This document shows positions 8,638 to 17,699 of a DNA stretch of 64,000 nucleotides, one piece after another. The stretch is taken from contig OZ244129.1 in assembly GCA_965215715.1 (NCBI GenBank), forward strand, positions 2,666,001 to 2,730,000, in the 5' to 3' direction. A program made the translations under genes and the position numbers. The DNA is from HXMU1428-3 sp965215715. Its GTDB lineage: Bacteria; Pseudomonadota; Alphaproteobacteria; Rhizobiales; HXMU1428-3. Below the pieces are notes generated by a model that did no database searches, was not told the DNA's origin, and saw only the letters and a program-made list of their open reading frames with translations. Each line of letters opens with the position of its first letter. The stretch's first letter is position 1.

Positions 8638-9141
8638 ATGCTCATTTTTGCCAAACGAGCTGATCTTTTAATGGGGCTGATCTTTATCAGCAGCCTGGGC
8701 TTGATTTTGGGCGCGCTTGGCTTTCAACATATTGGTGAGCTGGCCCCTTGTGATCTTTGTTATAAACAAAGGTGGGTTTATTATGCTGCCATTGCCTTTG
8801 TTCCTATTGCGCTGTTTTTGTATGAACGGGGCGAACTTACCATCACAAAAGTTATGTTGTTTGTTTTGGCCGCGGCTTTTTTTGCCAATATGGTTCTTGG
8901 CATCTACCATGCCGGCATTGAATGGAAATGGTGGGATGGCCCGGCGAGCTGTTCTGGTACTGGCCAACTTGATGCCACAATTGACCTCTGGCAGGCCTTA
9001 AAAACAGCTAAACCTGTGCCATGCGGTGAAGCGCAATGGCGGTTTTTAGGATTGTCCATGGCTTTTTACAGTGCCCTTGCTTCGCTCGGACTAGCTGTCA
9101 TTGCCGTTTACACCAGCCAGGTTGCCAAGGCAAAAGACTAA
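8638..9141 (+). CDS. dsbB: disulfide bond formation protein DsbB
   Basis: This 167-aa inner-membrane protein has four hydrophobic segments. The first periplasmic loop carries the redox CxxC (ELAPCDLCYKQRW, Cys38 and Cys41) and the second loop carries PASCSG and PVPCGEAQW, the second cysteine pair. DsbB reoxidises DsbA and passes electrons to quinone. The length is normal. The ATG at 8638 follows an AAGGAA ribosome binding site. No dsbA is adjacent. Confidence 0.92.
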   Translation: MLIFAKRADLLMGLIFISSLGLILGALGFQHIGELAPCDLCYKQRWVYYAAIAFVPIALFLYERGELTITKVMLFVLAAAFFANMVLGIYHAGIEWKWWDGPASCSGTGQLDATIDLWQALKTAKPVPCGEAQWRFLGLSMAFYSALASLGLAVIAVYTSQVAKAKD

Positions 9142-9479
9142 CCCTTTCATTACCCTACCCACCTTTGCTCTTTACCCTTATGAGCTGAGAGTGTTTTGCG
9201 CGCCGCTTTTGATGTGCCTTATTTGTCACTTAAAAGTTAATTTATCTTAACTTTTTCATTTTTATTCCACATTGTCGCCCCTTTGCTACGGCTTACTAAC
9301 ATCATCAAACGGAGGCAATCTTCACCCCACAGTTTCGTGGGATCCTTTTTAAGAGTAATGCGTTGTCCTTGTTCACGGCCTGAGTATGTGGACTGTTATG
9401 CGTACCGATTTTTAGTTTCGTCCTGTAGGTTTTGCGTCAGGTTAGTCAAGAGTTGTCGGATTTAGTTTTGCGTAAAGGA

Positions 9480-9905
9480 CTGAGAGTTTAAAAGGTTTTG
9501 CCTCTTTAAAGAGCAGGTCATTAAGGCCTTGATTTTGGAAAGATGTTTAGAATGATCAAACTGATAAACACACTTTGCTATACAAGCGTTTTAAGACCTG
9601 CTCTTTCACAAGCTCGAGCTGCTTTGTCTTTGGAACGGCCCCTTCTTTTCCCCCTCACACCCCTCAAGAAACCTGACCAGGCAAAGCAGCTCAAAACCGC
9701 CAAAACCAATACAGAATTCGAGATGGTGCGTTTTGATTGTTCACATAAAGACCAATCAACTTCCATCTCAGTGGCAAGCGCTTCTAAGATCCTAACACCC
9801 CCCCACGGGTGCACACATCTTGGTATTGCGTCGTGTACTTTTTGATCTAGAACGCTTGCCACCCTTATGTCTTCAAGTTCGATGTTGTGTTCACTATTTA
9901 TATAT
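9480..9905 (+). ncRNA. candidate structured RNA or long structured leader
   Basis: A coding-free segment with nested perfect helices: 9508-9519 with 9595-9606 (12 bp, AAAGAGCAGGTC); 9616-9626 with 9682-9692 (11 bp, GAGCTGCTTTG); 9720-9726 with 9763-9769 (7 bp); 9734-9739 with 9753-9758 (6 bp); 9771-9780 with 9853-9862 (10 bp, GTGGCAAGCG), enclosing a small hairpin 9796-9811. The helices form separate domains without crossing, as in a large structured RNA. It ends just ahead of the ribosome binding site of the 72-aa gene, so it could be an independent RNA or that gene's leader. It lacks the signatures of tmRNA, RNase P RNA or SRP RNA that I know. The whole gap between dsbB and that gene (9142-9924) shows no credible protein gene. 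The strand is inferred from the downstream gene. Confidence 0.5.
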
Positions 9906-9924
9906 AACTCTTAAGGAGGGTTTT

Positions 9925-10143
9925 ATGTCACGTCCTTTAAATATCAGCCCCGTTGAATGGGAATTGGCGCTATCTGTTGCGCGTTCTATTTGCGCTGAGA
10001 TTTTTAAAAAGGGTGGTTCAGCACAAGACGCCTTAAAAACCTTTGGTGTGGTGCCGCTTGCTGAGGCGCCTGCCAATTGGAAAACGGCGATTGATACGAT
10101 TGCGCTTACTCATTGCCAGGTGAGTGCGCGGCAAGCAGCTTGA
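9925..10143 (+). CDS. hypothetical 72-aa protein
   Basis: The ATG at 9925 follows a strong AAGGAGGG ribosome binding site. The protein (MSRPLNISPVEWELALSVAR, then CAEIFKKGGSAQDALKTFG and a C-terminal IALTHCQVSARQAA) is small, helical and soluble, and its composition looks coding. I do not recognise the family. It follows the candidate structured RNA at 9480-9905 and is followed immediately by the 407-bp inverted-end element. Confidence 0.65.
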   Translation: MSRPLNISPVEWELALSVARSICAEIFKKGGSAQDALKTFGVVPLAEAPANWKTAIDTIALTHCQVSARQAA

Positions 10144-10145
10144 TT

Positions 10146-10552
10146 TGTCTCACGGGCTATTCCGCAGCCTTTTTAGTTGCGCTTTAGATTGCCCACCAGC
10201 AACCGCGCTAGGCAGCAGGCCCTCCGACGGGGCGCCGCAATGCGGCGGGCTTCGCTGACGCTACGCCATGGGCGCTCGCTAAGGCTCGCTTCCTTCTTCG
10301 TATATTTCTTTTCAAATTGTAAAAAGATTTGTCTCGCGGATTATTCCAAAAACCTGAGAGGGTTGGTACCCACTTTTGAGTGGAACGCTCTAGTGAAAAA
10401 TTATATTCACGAAGGAAAGGAGCCTAGCCAATAGTGGGCCAGGCGACATGGCGAAGCCCGCGCATTTTACGCCCCTTTAGGGCGTAAAAAATATTGCGCG
10501 CGCCGTCGCAGGGCCCGCGCCGCCTTGCGGCTGCGGAATAGCCCGTGAGACA
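10146..10552. repeat. 407-bp family B element with perfect 24-bp inverted ends
   Basis: The left end, 10146-10169 (TGTCTCACGGGCTATTCC then GCAGCC), is the exact reverse complement of the right end, 10529-10552. The left third matches the repeat unit at 44125 (ACGGGGCGCCGC, GGGCTTCGCT, CGCCATGGGCGCTCGCT, GCTCGCTTCCTTCTT), and the right part is a diverged reversed copy. The middle contains a piece of the rhizobial-type repeat (GGTACCCACTTTTGAGTGG, about 10369). No transposase or other gene is inside, so it is non-autonomous or a pair of inverted repeats. It fills the gap between the 72-aa gene and olsB. Confidence 0.75.
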
Positions 10553-10553
10553 T

Positions 10554-11528
10554 TTAATGAAGCTTTGTTTCATTGCTATCGCGGGCACCGAAGTGGTTGA
10601 GGTAGCGCGGGTCTATGGCCTCGACCGGCAAGATGATGAAGATATCTGTTGTGCCAAATTGATGATCTATGACAGCGCCATCACCAACATATGCCCCCAA
10701 GCGCAAATACCCTTTAATGAGAGGCGGCAAAGCTTTAAAAGCTTTTTTCAGGTCAATCTTTTCTTTTGGCATCATGTTCATATCAACATAAAGGTGATCA
10801 TGGGCTTTCACGCGCCAGTCTTTCGGCGCGCGGGCATGGTGATGCAAAAAGCTTAAGGCCAGGGCATGCTGTTTGGGGTCGACCCCTTCTAAACTGGCGC
10901 ACCCAATAATGACACCAGCTCTTTGCTTTCGAATGTAGGCCCACAATCCGTGCCATAACACCTCAACTGAGCGTTTGTTGCGATGGGTTTTCAATACGCA
11001 AGACCGGCCCACTTCTAAAAATTTATGGGTTTGAGCTTTGCGTTTCAGTAAAGGGGCAATGTCATATTCGCTTGAGGTGTAGAAACCGCCGTGGGTTGCT
11101 GCTTTTTCTTGTGTTAAGATGCGATAAGTGCCCACGACTTTGGTTTTCGGGGCAAATGGATATTGGCCAGAGGCCACATTGTGATCCAGCACCAAAAGGT
11201 GGTCACATATGTTATCGTATGGATCAATGTCGCGCCGTTTTAATTTGGTTTGTGTGTCTGGACTGGCTGACATTTCTTTGTAAAAAACTTTGTAGCGCAA
11301 ACGTTGGGCTTTTTTAATTTCTTTCTTTTTGGTCGCCAGGCGCACTTCAAGATTGCCCATACGGCCATAGCTTTGGATTGGTTTTTTTAATCTTTTTAAC
11401 TGACGCGTGAACTGCCTTTGTTGGGCGGCAAGCATTTTTGCTTGGCCCTTCAACAGCATGTGTTTGACAAAGAAACTTTTTTTCTGTTTTGGGGTCTCAA
11501 AGCTGGGGTCTTGGTTTTGCATCATCAC
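10554..11528 (-). CDS. olsB: L-ornithine N-acyltransferase (OlsB-like GNAT)
   Basis: This 324-aa acyltransferase-fold protein transfers a 3-hydroxyacyl group from ACP to ornithine, the first step of ornithine-lipid synthesis. Evidence: GNLEVRLATKKKEIKKAQRL, QRLRYKVFYKEM, then DPYDNICDHLLVLD, KVVGTYRIL, EYDIAPLL, FLEVGRSCVLKTHR, and LPPLIKGYLRLGAYVGDGAV near the C-terminus, the standard series for OlsB/hemolysin-like acyltransferases. A basic N-terminal extension of about 55 residues precedes the domain. No olsA is adjacent. The stop overlaps the edge of the family B element. Confidence 0.85.
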   Translation of the reverse strand: MMMQNQDPSFETPKQKKSFFVKHMLLKGQAKMLAAQQRQFTRQLKRLKKPIQSYGRMGNLEVRLATKKKEIKKAQRLRYKVFYKEMSASPDTQTKLKRRDIDPYDNICDHLLVLDHNVASGQYPFAPKTKVVGTYRILTQEKAATHGGFYTSSEYDIAPLLKRKAQTHKFLEVGRSCVLKTHRNKRSVEVLWHGLWAYIRKQRAGVIIGCASLEGVDPKQHALALSFLHHHARAPKDWRVKAHDHLYVDMNMMPKEKIDLKKAFKALPPLIKGYLRLGAYVGDGAVIDHQFGTTDIFIILPVEAIDPRYLNHFGARDSNETKLH

Positions 11529-11697
11529 ATGACACCCTTTGTGTGTGTTGTCGTCAATCTGCTTATCTGGGGTTTAGCCTTTAACTTTATATACGCACTG
11601 CTTGCAAAACATATAATTGTATTTTTTGACAAAGCCATGACGTTTTTGCGTCAGTCATTTATAATTTTTGTTTCATATTCATGAAATCACATCTGAT

Positions 11698-12315
11698 TTA
11701 TTGCGGTATTGTGACGCGGCGCATGGTTATGTTGAGCCGCCCATTTTGTAAGTTTGTATGGGTTTCCAATAGGCAAGACGTGTCAGGTTTGATGCGATCA
11801 ATGCCATGGTAACAAAGCCGTGCATCGCCTCCTAGCACCATCACATCCCCTGATTGCAGCTCAAGCGTTGTGGTTTTATCTCGCCTCTTCAGACCGCCAA
11901 GGCGAAATTTTGCGCTGTTGCCCAGGGAAATGGAGACAACCGGGGCGGTTAAATCTTGTTCGTCTTTATCTTGATGAAGGCCCATTTTGGCTGTGTTTTG
12001 GTAATAATTGATCAAAGCTGCTTCTGGTGGGGCGGCAAAATTGCTTACCTTTTGCCAGATAGATAAAAGCGAATTTGGAATATCAGGCCAGGGTTTACCC
12101 GTTTGGGGATGGGTTTCTTGATAGCGATAGCCCTGTTTGTCACTCACCCAGCCTAAGGGACCGCAATTGGTTTCCATGACTGAAAAGGGCTTGCCTGTCT
12201 TGGGCATGGTTGGACGATAAAGAGGCCCTTTTTCAAGTACATTTAAAATGTCTTGAAGCAGGGCCTTTTGTTCTGCTCTTTTAAGAAAGGCGCGGTGATG
12301 TTCAAATCCATCCAT
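11698..12315 (-). CDS. alkB: AlkB-like 2-oxoglutarate/Fe(II) dioxygenase
   Basis: This 205-aa protein has the AlkB metal and cosubstrate motifs: NYYQNTAKMGLHQDKDEQ (the HxD pair), SISLGNSAKFRLGG, LQSGDVMVLGGDARLCYHGI (distal His) and a C-terminal RLNITMRRV arginine motif. It would demethylate alkylated bases such as 1-meA and 3-meC in DNA by oxidation. Length is typical of bacterial AlkB. It stands alone between olsB and the chemoreceptor; no ada or alkA is adjacent. Confidence 0.9.
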   Translation of the reverse strand: MDGFEHHRAFLKRAEQKALLQDILNVLEKGPLYRPTMPKTGKPFSVMETNCGPLGWVSDKQGYRYQETHPQTGKPWPDIPNSLLSIWQKVSNFAAPPEAALINYYQNTAKMGLHQDKDEQDLTAPVVSISLGNSAKFRLGGLKRRDKTTTLELQSGDVMVLGGDARLCYHGIDRIKPDTSCLLETHTNLQNGRLNITMRRVTIPQ

Positions 12316-12341
12316 GCCTTTTTATAATCTTTAGCACTTGC

Positions 12342-13826
12342 CTAGCCAAGTGCAGCAGAACTTTCTTTCACTTTTTGCGTGGCCACATTGACAAGCTCTG
12401 TTGCCTGGGCAATTTCATTCACACCGCTGGAGATTTCATCCACACTGTCAGCTGCTGTTTGCATGTTGCCTGACATGTTTGTGGTCACAGCTGACTGTTC
12501 CTCAACAGCGGCTGAAATCATGGACGAGATTTCATTGATCCTGCCAATGGTATCGGTAATGGTTTTAATCGCACCGACCGCTTCATCTGTGGTGGCTTGA
12601 ACCTGAGTGATTTGACTGCTGATCTCTTCGGTTGCATTTGCTGTTTGGCCTGCCAATGATTTAACCTCAGAGGCCACAACCGCAAAGCCCTTACCGGCCT
12701 CACCTGCGCGGGCAGATTCAATGGTGGCGTTAAGAGCCAACAAGTTGGTTTGCTCTGCGATTTCAGAGATTAGGCTGACAACATCCCCGATACGCTGGGC
12801 CGCATTTGCCAGGCCTGAGACGATGCTATTGGTATTGTCGGCTTGCTCAACCGCTTTGGTGGAAATTTCCAAAGCATTGGTCACTTGTTGATTAATCTCA
12901 GACACTGAAGAACTTAATTCTTCCAGCCCGCCTGCCACAGCCTGGACGTTTTGTGAGGTTTGCGTTGAGGCAGAAGCGGCTTCAGAGGCTTGTGTGCTGG
13001 CACCAACAATCGCTTCCATAATTTCAGATAAATCAGTGTTGATTGAAGCTTGAATTTCGGCGCGTCGGATGCGGTCTTGCACCATGGCCGTGATATCTGT
13101 GGCAAATTTGATAACTTTAATCGCCTTGCCGTTTTGATCTAAAATTGGGTTGTATGAGGCTTGAATCCAGATTTCTTTGCCCCCTTTGCCAAAACGTTTA
13201 TATTCATCGCTTTGAAAGCGGCCATTGGCAAGGTCATTCCAAAACTGTTTATATTCAGCTGAATTTGCCTCTTGCGGATCCATGAAGATGCGATGATGTT
13301 GGCCTTTTATTTCATCAAGCGTATATCCAACAGCGTTTAAAAAATTGTCATTGGCCGTGATGATGGTACCATCAAGTTCAAATTGAATGACTGCTTGAGA
13401 CCGGCTGATGGCATCAACTTGACCTTCATAGTCAAAGCTTTTGAGTTTTTGCTCGGTAATATCTGAAGCAAATTTTACGACTTTAAAAACATTGCCATCT
13501 TTATCAAAAAGCGGATTGTAAGAGGCTTGTATCCAAATCTCATCGCCATTTTTTGTAATGCGCTTAAACTCTCCAGATCGAAATTCACCCGCGGCAAGTG
13601 TGCGCCAAAACTGCTGATACTCATTTGAGTTCGCTTCTTCTTTTTCAACAAACATCCGGTGATGTTTGCCCTGGATTTCTTCAAGCTTATAGCCCAAAGC
13701 CCCTAGAAAATTCTCATTGGCCTCAATAATTGTGCCGTCCGTCTCGAACTCAATGACAGCTTGGGACCGGCTAATGGCGTCTATTTTGGCTTGTAAATCT
13801 GTTGGTTTGCTGGAAAATGACAGCAT
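12342..13826 (-). CDS. soluble methyl-accepting chemotaxis protein with two PAS domains
   Basis: This 494-aa receptor has no transmembrane segment. Two nearly duplicated PAS domains lie at about residues 15-125 and 135-245, each starting AISRSQAVI and each containing a KEIWIQASYNP or DEIWIQASYNP strand. The signalling domain runs from about 260 and includes the conserved hairpin tip EIAEQTNLLALNATIESARA followed by GEAGKGFAVVASEV. It probably senses an internal redox or ligand signal through bound cofactor and signals to CheA. The PAS domains look like a recent internal duplication. Start at 13826. Confidence 0.92.
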   Translation of the reverse strand: MLSFSSKPTDLQAKIDAISRSQAVIEFETDGTIIEANENFLGALGYKLEEIQGKHHRMFVEKEEANSNEYQQFWRTLAAGEFRSGEFKRITKNGDEIWIQASYNPLFDKDGNVFKVVKFASDITEQKLKSFDYEGQVDAISRSQAVIQFELDGTIITANDNFLNAVGYTLDEIKGQHHRIFMDPQEANSAEYKQFWNDLANGRFQSDEYKRFGKGGKEIWIQASYNPILDQNGKAIKVIKFATDITAMVQDRIRRAEIQASINTDLSEIMEAIVGASTQASEAASASTQTSQNVQAVAGGLEELSSSVSEINQQVTNALEISTKAVEQADNTNSIVSGLANAAQRIGDVVSLISEIAEQTNLLALNATIESARAGEAGKGFAVVASEVKSLAGQTANATEEISSQITQVQATTDEAVGAIKTITDTIGRINEISSMISAAVEEQSAVTTNMSGNMQTAADSVDEISSGVNEIAQATELVNVATQKVKESSAALG

Positions 13827-14328
13827 ATCTTACCTCAATATAATTATGGATCGCTCTTTTTGAGTGTATGTTATTCAACGTTACTACCCTATTAATAATT
13901 AAAAATTATTTAAAAATATATTTAAAATACTATATTCTTTGTGCTGAATAATTCGTTAAGACATGGGAAAAAACGGCAAAAATTTAATCAATCAGGGGCT
14001 TGTGTTTTGGGGTAAAACTTGTTTATTTTCTCCTTTCTTAATTTTCCGTCGTGGTAGCAACCTGTAAGCTTGTGTTAAGAGCCCCTTTTTACGCACATTT
14101 ATTTGCTAGGTCGGCCTTGTCGTGATTGTGCTGTCTACCTATATAAAAGCAATGGAAGAGTGCTTTTTTAAGCTATTGATGCGGATTGGCAAAAATTAAG
14201 ACTACCGCGATTGGCTCTTTTTCAAGGCGTGGATAAACTATAGCGATCCCCTTTAATTTAAATGAATGGGTGCTGCGCTTTGCAATCGAGCTCAAAGATG
14301 TTTTGTTAAATTATGAAGGCAATTAGAG
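13827..14328. other. intergenic region ahead of dnaK
   Basis: About 500 bases between the divergent chemoreceptor and dnaK genes. Its only clear content is the candidate heat-shock promoter at 14116-14144. AT-rich sequence near 13880-13930 probably holds the chemoreceptor promoter. Confidence 0.5.
14116..14144 (+). promoter_or_regulatory. candidate RpoH (sigma-32) promoter of dnaK
   Basis: CTTG at 14116-14119, an 18-base spacer, and CCTATAT at 14138-14144 match the alphaproteobacterial RpoH consensus (CTTG and CYTATNT). It lies about 185 bases before the dnaK start. Known biology makes heat-shock control of dnaK expected; the exact site is inferred from the match. Confidence 0.6.
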
Positions 14329-16257
14329 ATGTCGAAAGTTATTGGAATTGATTTAGGGACAACAAATAGCTGTGTAGCTGTTATGGATGGCGCCACCCCT
14401 AAGGTTATTGAAAATGCAGAAGGGGTCAGAACAACCCCTTCCATGGTCGCGTTCACAGACGATGATGAGCGGCTTGTTGGCTTGCCGGCGAAACGCCAGG
14501 CGGTGACAAACCCGGAAAATACCCTGTTTGCGATTAAGCGTCTTATTGGACGGCGCTTTGATGATCCAACTGTCACTAAAGATCAAAAGTTGGTGCCTTA
14601 TAAAATCGTTAAAGCTGACAATGGGGATGCTTGGGTTGAAGCTCAAGGATCTACTTATTCACCGTCGCAAATTTCAGCGTTTATTTTGCAAAAGATGAAA
14701 GAAACGGCTGAATCTTACCTTGGCTCTGATGTCACCCAAGCTGTGATTACCGTTCCCGCTTACTTTAATGACGCGCAACGCCAAGCTACCAAAGACGCCG
14801 GTAAAATTGCCGGATTGGAAGTTTTGCGGATTATTAATGAGCCGACCGCTGCAGCCCTTGCTTATGGACTTGATAAAAAGGATGGGGCCACCATTGCCGT
14901 TTATGACCTTGGTGGTGGTACGTTTGACGTCTCGATCCTTGAGATTGGCGACGGGGTGTTTGAAGTTAAATCAACCAATGGTGATACCTTCCTTGGTGGT
15001 GAAGACTTTGATATGCGGCTTGTCGATTATTTGGCTGATGAGTTTAAGAAAGAAAACTCTATTGATCTGCGCGGTGATAAGTTGGCACTGCAACGTTTGA
15101 AAGAAGCAGCTGAAAAAGCCAAGATTGAATTGTCATCAGCTGCCCAAACAGAAATTAACTTGCCGTTTATCACAGCTGATCAGGCAGGCCCGAAACACTT
15201 GACCATGAAATTGACACGGGCAAAGCTTGAAAGCCTGGTTGATGATTTGGTTAGCCGCACCATTAAACCAATGGAAAATGCTTTGAAAGACGCTGGTCTT
15301 AAAGCTGGTGAGGTTGATGAAGTTGTGCTTGTGGGTGGTATGACCCGGATGCCGAAAGTGATTGAAACGGTGAAAAGCTTTTTTGGCAAAGAGCCAAATA
15401 AAGGTGTTAACCCGGATGAAGTTGTGGCTATGGGCGCTGCCATTCAAGGCGGTGTGTTGCAAGGTGACGTGAAAGATGTGTTGCTGCTTGATGTGACACC
15501 GCTGTCTCTTGGCATTGAGACCAAGGGTGGCCGCTTTACTCGTTTGATCGATCGCAACACAACCATTCCAACCAAGAAGAGCCAGATTTTCTCAACCGCT
15601 GAGGATAACCAAGATGCGGTGACCATTCGGGTGTTCCAAGGTGAGCGCGAAATGGCTGGCAACAATAAGCTGCTTGGTCAGTTTAATCTTGTTGGTATTC
15701 CGCCAGCACCAAGCGGGGTGCCTCAAATTGAGGTGACCTTTGACATTGACGCCAATGGTATTGTGAATGTGTCGGCGCAAGATAAAGCGACCAGTAAAGA
15801 GCATTCTATTCGCATTCAAGCCTCTGGTGGTCTTTCTGATGATGATATTGATGAGATGGTCAAAGATGCGGAAAGCCATGCTGAGGAAGATCGTAAACGG
15901 GCTGAACTGGTTGACGCGAAAAACCAAGCAGAAGCGCGGATTAACTCTACTGAGAAAAGCATGGAAGAGTTTGCCGACAAAGTTGGTGACGAAGACAAGG
16001 CTGCGATTGAAACCGCCCTTAATGAGCTGAAAGAAGCTGTTGAGGGGGATGACCTTGAAGCCATTAATACTAAGTCTGAAACACTTGCTCAAACAGCGAT
16101 GAAACTTGGTGAAGCAATGTATCGTGATGCAAACCCTGATGAGGGAGAAGAAGCATCTTTTGATCCTGAAGATCAAAAACAAGATGATGACATTGTTGAC
16201 GCTGACTTTGAAGAAGTTAAAGACGATGATGATGAAGAAGGGAAAAAGTCAGCCTAA
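14329..16257 (+). CDS. dnaK: molecular chaperone DnaK (Hsp70)
   Basis: This 642-aa Hsp70 starts at the ATG at 14329. The ATPase domain shows GIDLGTTNSCVAVMDG, INEPTAAALAYGLDK, AVYDLGGGTFDVSILEIGDG and VLVGGMTRMPKV; the linker is DVLLLDVTPLSLGIET; the substrate-binding domain and a helical lid follow, with a short acidic tail ending DDDDEEGKK. It folds nascent and stress-damaged proteins with DnaJ and GrpE. dnaJ follows 118 bases downstream with a terminator between, so dnaJ is read either by read-through or from its own promoter. Confidence 0.99.
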   Translation: MSKVIGIDLGTTNSCVAVMDGATPKVIENAEGVRTTPSMVAFTDDDERLVGLPAKRQAVTNPENTLFAIKRLIGRRFDDPTVTKDQKLVPYKIVKADNGDAWVEAQGSTYSPSQISAFILQKMKETAESYLGSDVTQAVITVPAYFNDAQRQATKDAGKIAGLEVLRIINEPTAAALAYGLDKKDGATIAVYDLGGGTFDVSILEIGDGVFEVKSTNGDTFLGGEDFDMRLVDYLADEFKKENSIDLRGDKLALQRLKEAAEKAKIELSSAAQTEINLPFITADQAGPKHLTMKLTRAKLESLVDDLVSRTIKPMENALKDAGLKAGEVDEVVLVGGMTRMPKVIETVKSFFGKEPNKGVNPDEVVAMGAAIQGGVLQGDVKDVLLLDVTPLSLGIETKGGRFTRLIDRNTTIPTKKSQIFSTAEDNQDAVTIRVFQGEREMAGNNKLLGQFNLVGIPPAPSGVPQIEVTFDIDANGIVNVSAQDKATSKEHSIRIQASGGLSDDDIDEMVKDAESHAEEDRKRAELVDAKNQAEARINSTEKSMEEFADKVGDEDKAAIETALNELKEAVEGDDLEAINTKSETLAQTAMKLGEAMYRDANPDEGEEASFDPEDQKQDDDIVDADFEEVKDDDDEEGKKSA

Positions 16258-16271
16258 CTGACTTTATCCTC

Positions 16272-16316
16272 CTGCCCCACCAGATTATTGGCTTTAATCT
16301 GGTGGGCAGTTTTTTT
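16272..16316 (+). terminator. Rho-independent terminator between dnaK and dnaJ
   Basis: Arms CACCAGATTA and TAATCTGGTG, extended by CTGCC/GGCAG, close a small loop and are followed by seven T. It would attenuate dnaJ relative to dnaK, an arrangement known in related bacteria. Confidence 0.85.
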
Positions 16317-16375
16317 AATGGCATGGCCGTTCTTTTTCAAAAAAAGATCTCAAGATTAATAAGAGGCAAAGCAAG

Positions 16376-17524
16376 ATGGCAAAGCGCGATTATTACGAAG
16401 TTTTAGGCGTGGGCCGCGATGCTGATGAAAAGGCAATTAAATCTGCCTTTCGCAAAATGGCGAAAGAATATCACCCTGACCGCAATCAGGGCGATGACAC
16501 CGCTGAGCAAAAATTTAAAGAAATCAATGAAGCTTATGAGGTTTTAAAAGACCAACAAAAGCGTGCCGCCTATGACCAATTTGGCCATTCAGCGTTTGAG
16601 GGTGGTGGATTTGGCGGTGGTGGTGCTGGCTTTGACAGCGATTTTGGCGCCTCTATGTCAGATATTTTTGACGATTTATTTGGTGACTTTATGGGCGGTG
16701 GCGGGCAGCGGCGCCATAAGCCACGCAGCTCACAAGAGCGCGGCTCTGATCTTCGTTATAATATGGAAATTTCGTTGGTAGATGCTTTTACCGGCAAAAC
16801 GGCGGAAATTTCTGTTCCCAGCTCTATTCATTGTGACAGCTGTAATGGGACAGGCGCAAAAAAAGGCACCTCGCCTTCTGTTTGTTCGTCTTGTGCCGGG
16901 CTTGGCAAAGTGCGGGCCAGCCAGGGGTTTTTCACCATTGAGAGAACCTGTTCGCAATGTCATGGGCGTGGGGAAGTGATTTCAGACCCATGCAAGGACT
17001 GTTCTGGGTCTGGGCGCATTACCAAAGAGCGGGTGTTGAGTGTCAACATTCCAGCTGGTGTTGAAGATGGCACGCGCATTCGTTTGGCCGGAGAGGGCGA
17101 AGCGGGTTTGCGCGGCGGACCGTCTGGGGATCTTTATATTTTTCTGACCATTGCACCGCATGAAATTTTCAGCCGGGATGGGGCTGATATTTTTTGCCAA
17201 GTGCCAATCTCTATGATTACCGCCGCGCTTGGCGGACAAATTGAAGTGCCCACTGTTAATGGTGAGCGTACCCGCATGAAAATCCCTGAAGGGACGGACA
17301 CTGCTAAGCAGTTTCGGTTAAAGGCAAAGGGCATGCCTGTGCTGCGCTCTAAATCTACGGGCGACATGTATGTTCAGGTGGAAGTTGAAACACCGAAGAA
17401 CCTTTCTCGGCGGCAAAAAGATCTTTTAAAAGATTTTGAGAAAGCTTCTAATGACGACACAAATCCAGAATCAGCAGGTTTTTTCAAAAGAGCAAAAGAC
17501 TTTTTTGATAAGTCTAGCAGCTAG
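16376..17524 (+). CDS. dnaJ: chaperone protein DnaJ
   Basis: This 382-aa type I J-protein has a J domain with HPD at residues 33-35 (KEYHPDRNQ), a Gly/Phe-rich region at about 70-115, four CxxCxGxG zinc motifs (CDSCNGTG, CSSCAGLG, CSQCHGRG, CKDCSGSG) and C-terminal substrate-binding domains. It stimulates DnaK ATPase and delivers substrates. The length and domain order are normal. Confidence 0.98.
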   Translation: MAKRDYYEVLGVGRDADEKAIKSAFRKMAKEYHPDRNQGDDTAEQKFKEINEAYEVLKDQQKRAAYDQFGHSAFEGGGFGGGGAGFDSDFGASMSDIFDDLFGDFMGGGGQRRHKPRSSQERGSDLRYNMEISLVDAFTGKTAEISVPSSIHCDSCNGTGAKKGTSPSVCSSCAGLGKVRASQGFFTIERTCSQCHGRGEVISDPCKDCSGSGRITKERVLSVNIPAGVEDGTRIRLAGEGEAGLRGGPSGDLYIFLTIAPHEIFSRDGADIFCQVPISMITAALGGQIEVPTVNGERTRMKIPEGTDTAKQFRLKAKGMPVLRSKSTGDMYVQVEVETPKNLSRRQKDLLKDFEKASNDDTNPESAGFFKRAKDFFDKSSS

Positions 17525-17533
17525 AGACGCACC

Positions 17534-17656
17534 GTGCCTTAACTTTCATGGTGAGATCTTTGCATTTTAATTTCTCTTGTCAAGGGTCAAGATAAACGCA
17601 AGCGCCTTGACAAGAGAAATTAAAATGCAAAGATCTCACCATGAAAGTTAAGGCAC
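17534..17656. repeat. palindromic element, family A copy 2 (perfect)
   Basis: Left arm 17534-17585 and right arm 17605-17656 are 52 bases each and exactly complementary, around a 19-base loop. The outer end is GTGCCTTAACTTTCATGGTG and the inner end TCTCTTGTCAAGG. Bases that differ from copy 1 (for example TTTC for TTCC, ATTTCT for AGACTAGC) are changed on both arms. It lies between dnaJ and the flavin reductase gene, both on the plus strand. Confidence 0.95.
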
Positions 17657-17699
17657 TTTCTAGGCGTAAGTGGTTATCTATAACAAGGAGCTTTTGGGG

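Noticed and set aside
9283..9862. Short frames on both strands in the dsbB downstream gap
   Set aside because: No ribosome binding sites, no protein-like composition, and they cross the perfect helices that explain the segment better.
9480..9905. tmRNA, RNase P or group I/II intron
   Set aside because: None of the defining core sequences (tRNA-like end and tag, GAGGAAAGTCC, or domain V) is present.
15592..16182. 196-codon minus-strand frame
   Set aside because: It is the mirror frame of dnaK, fully inside a certain gene.
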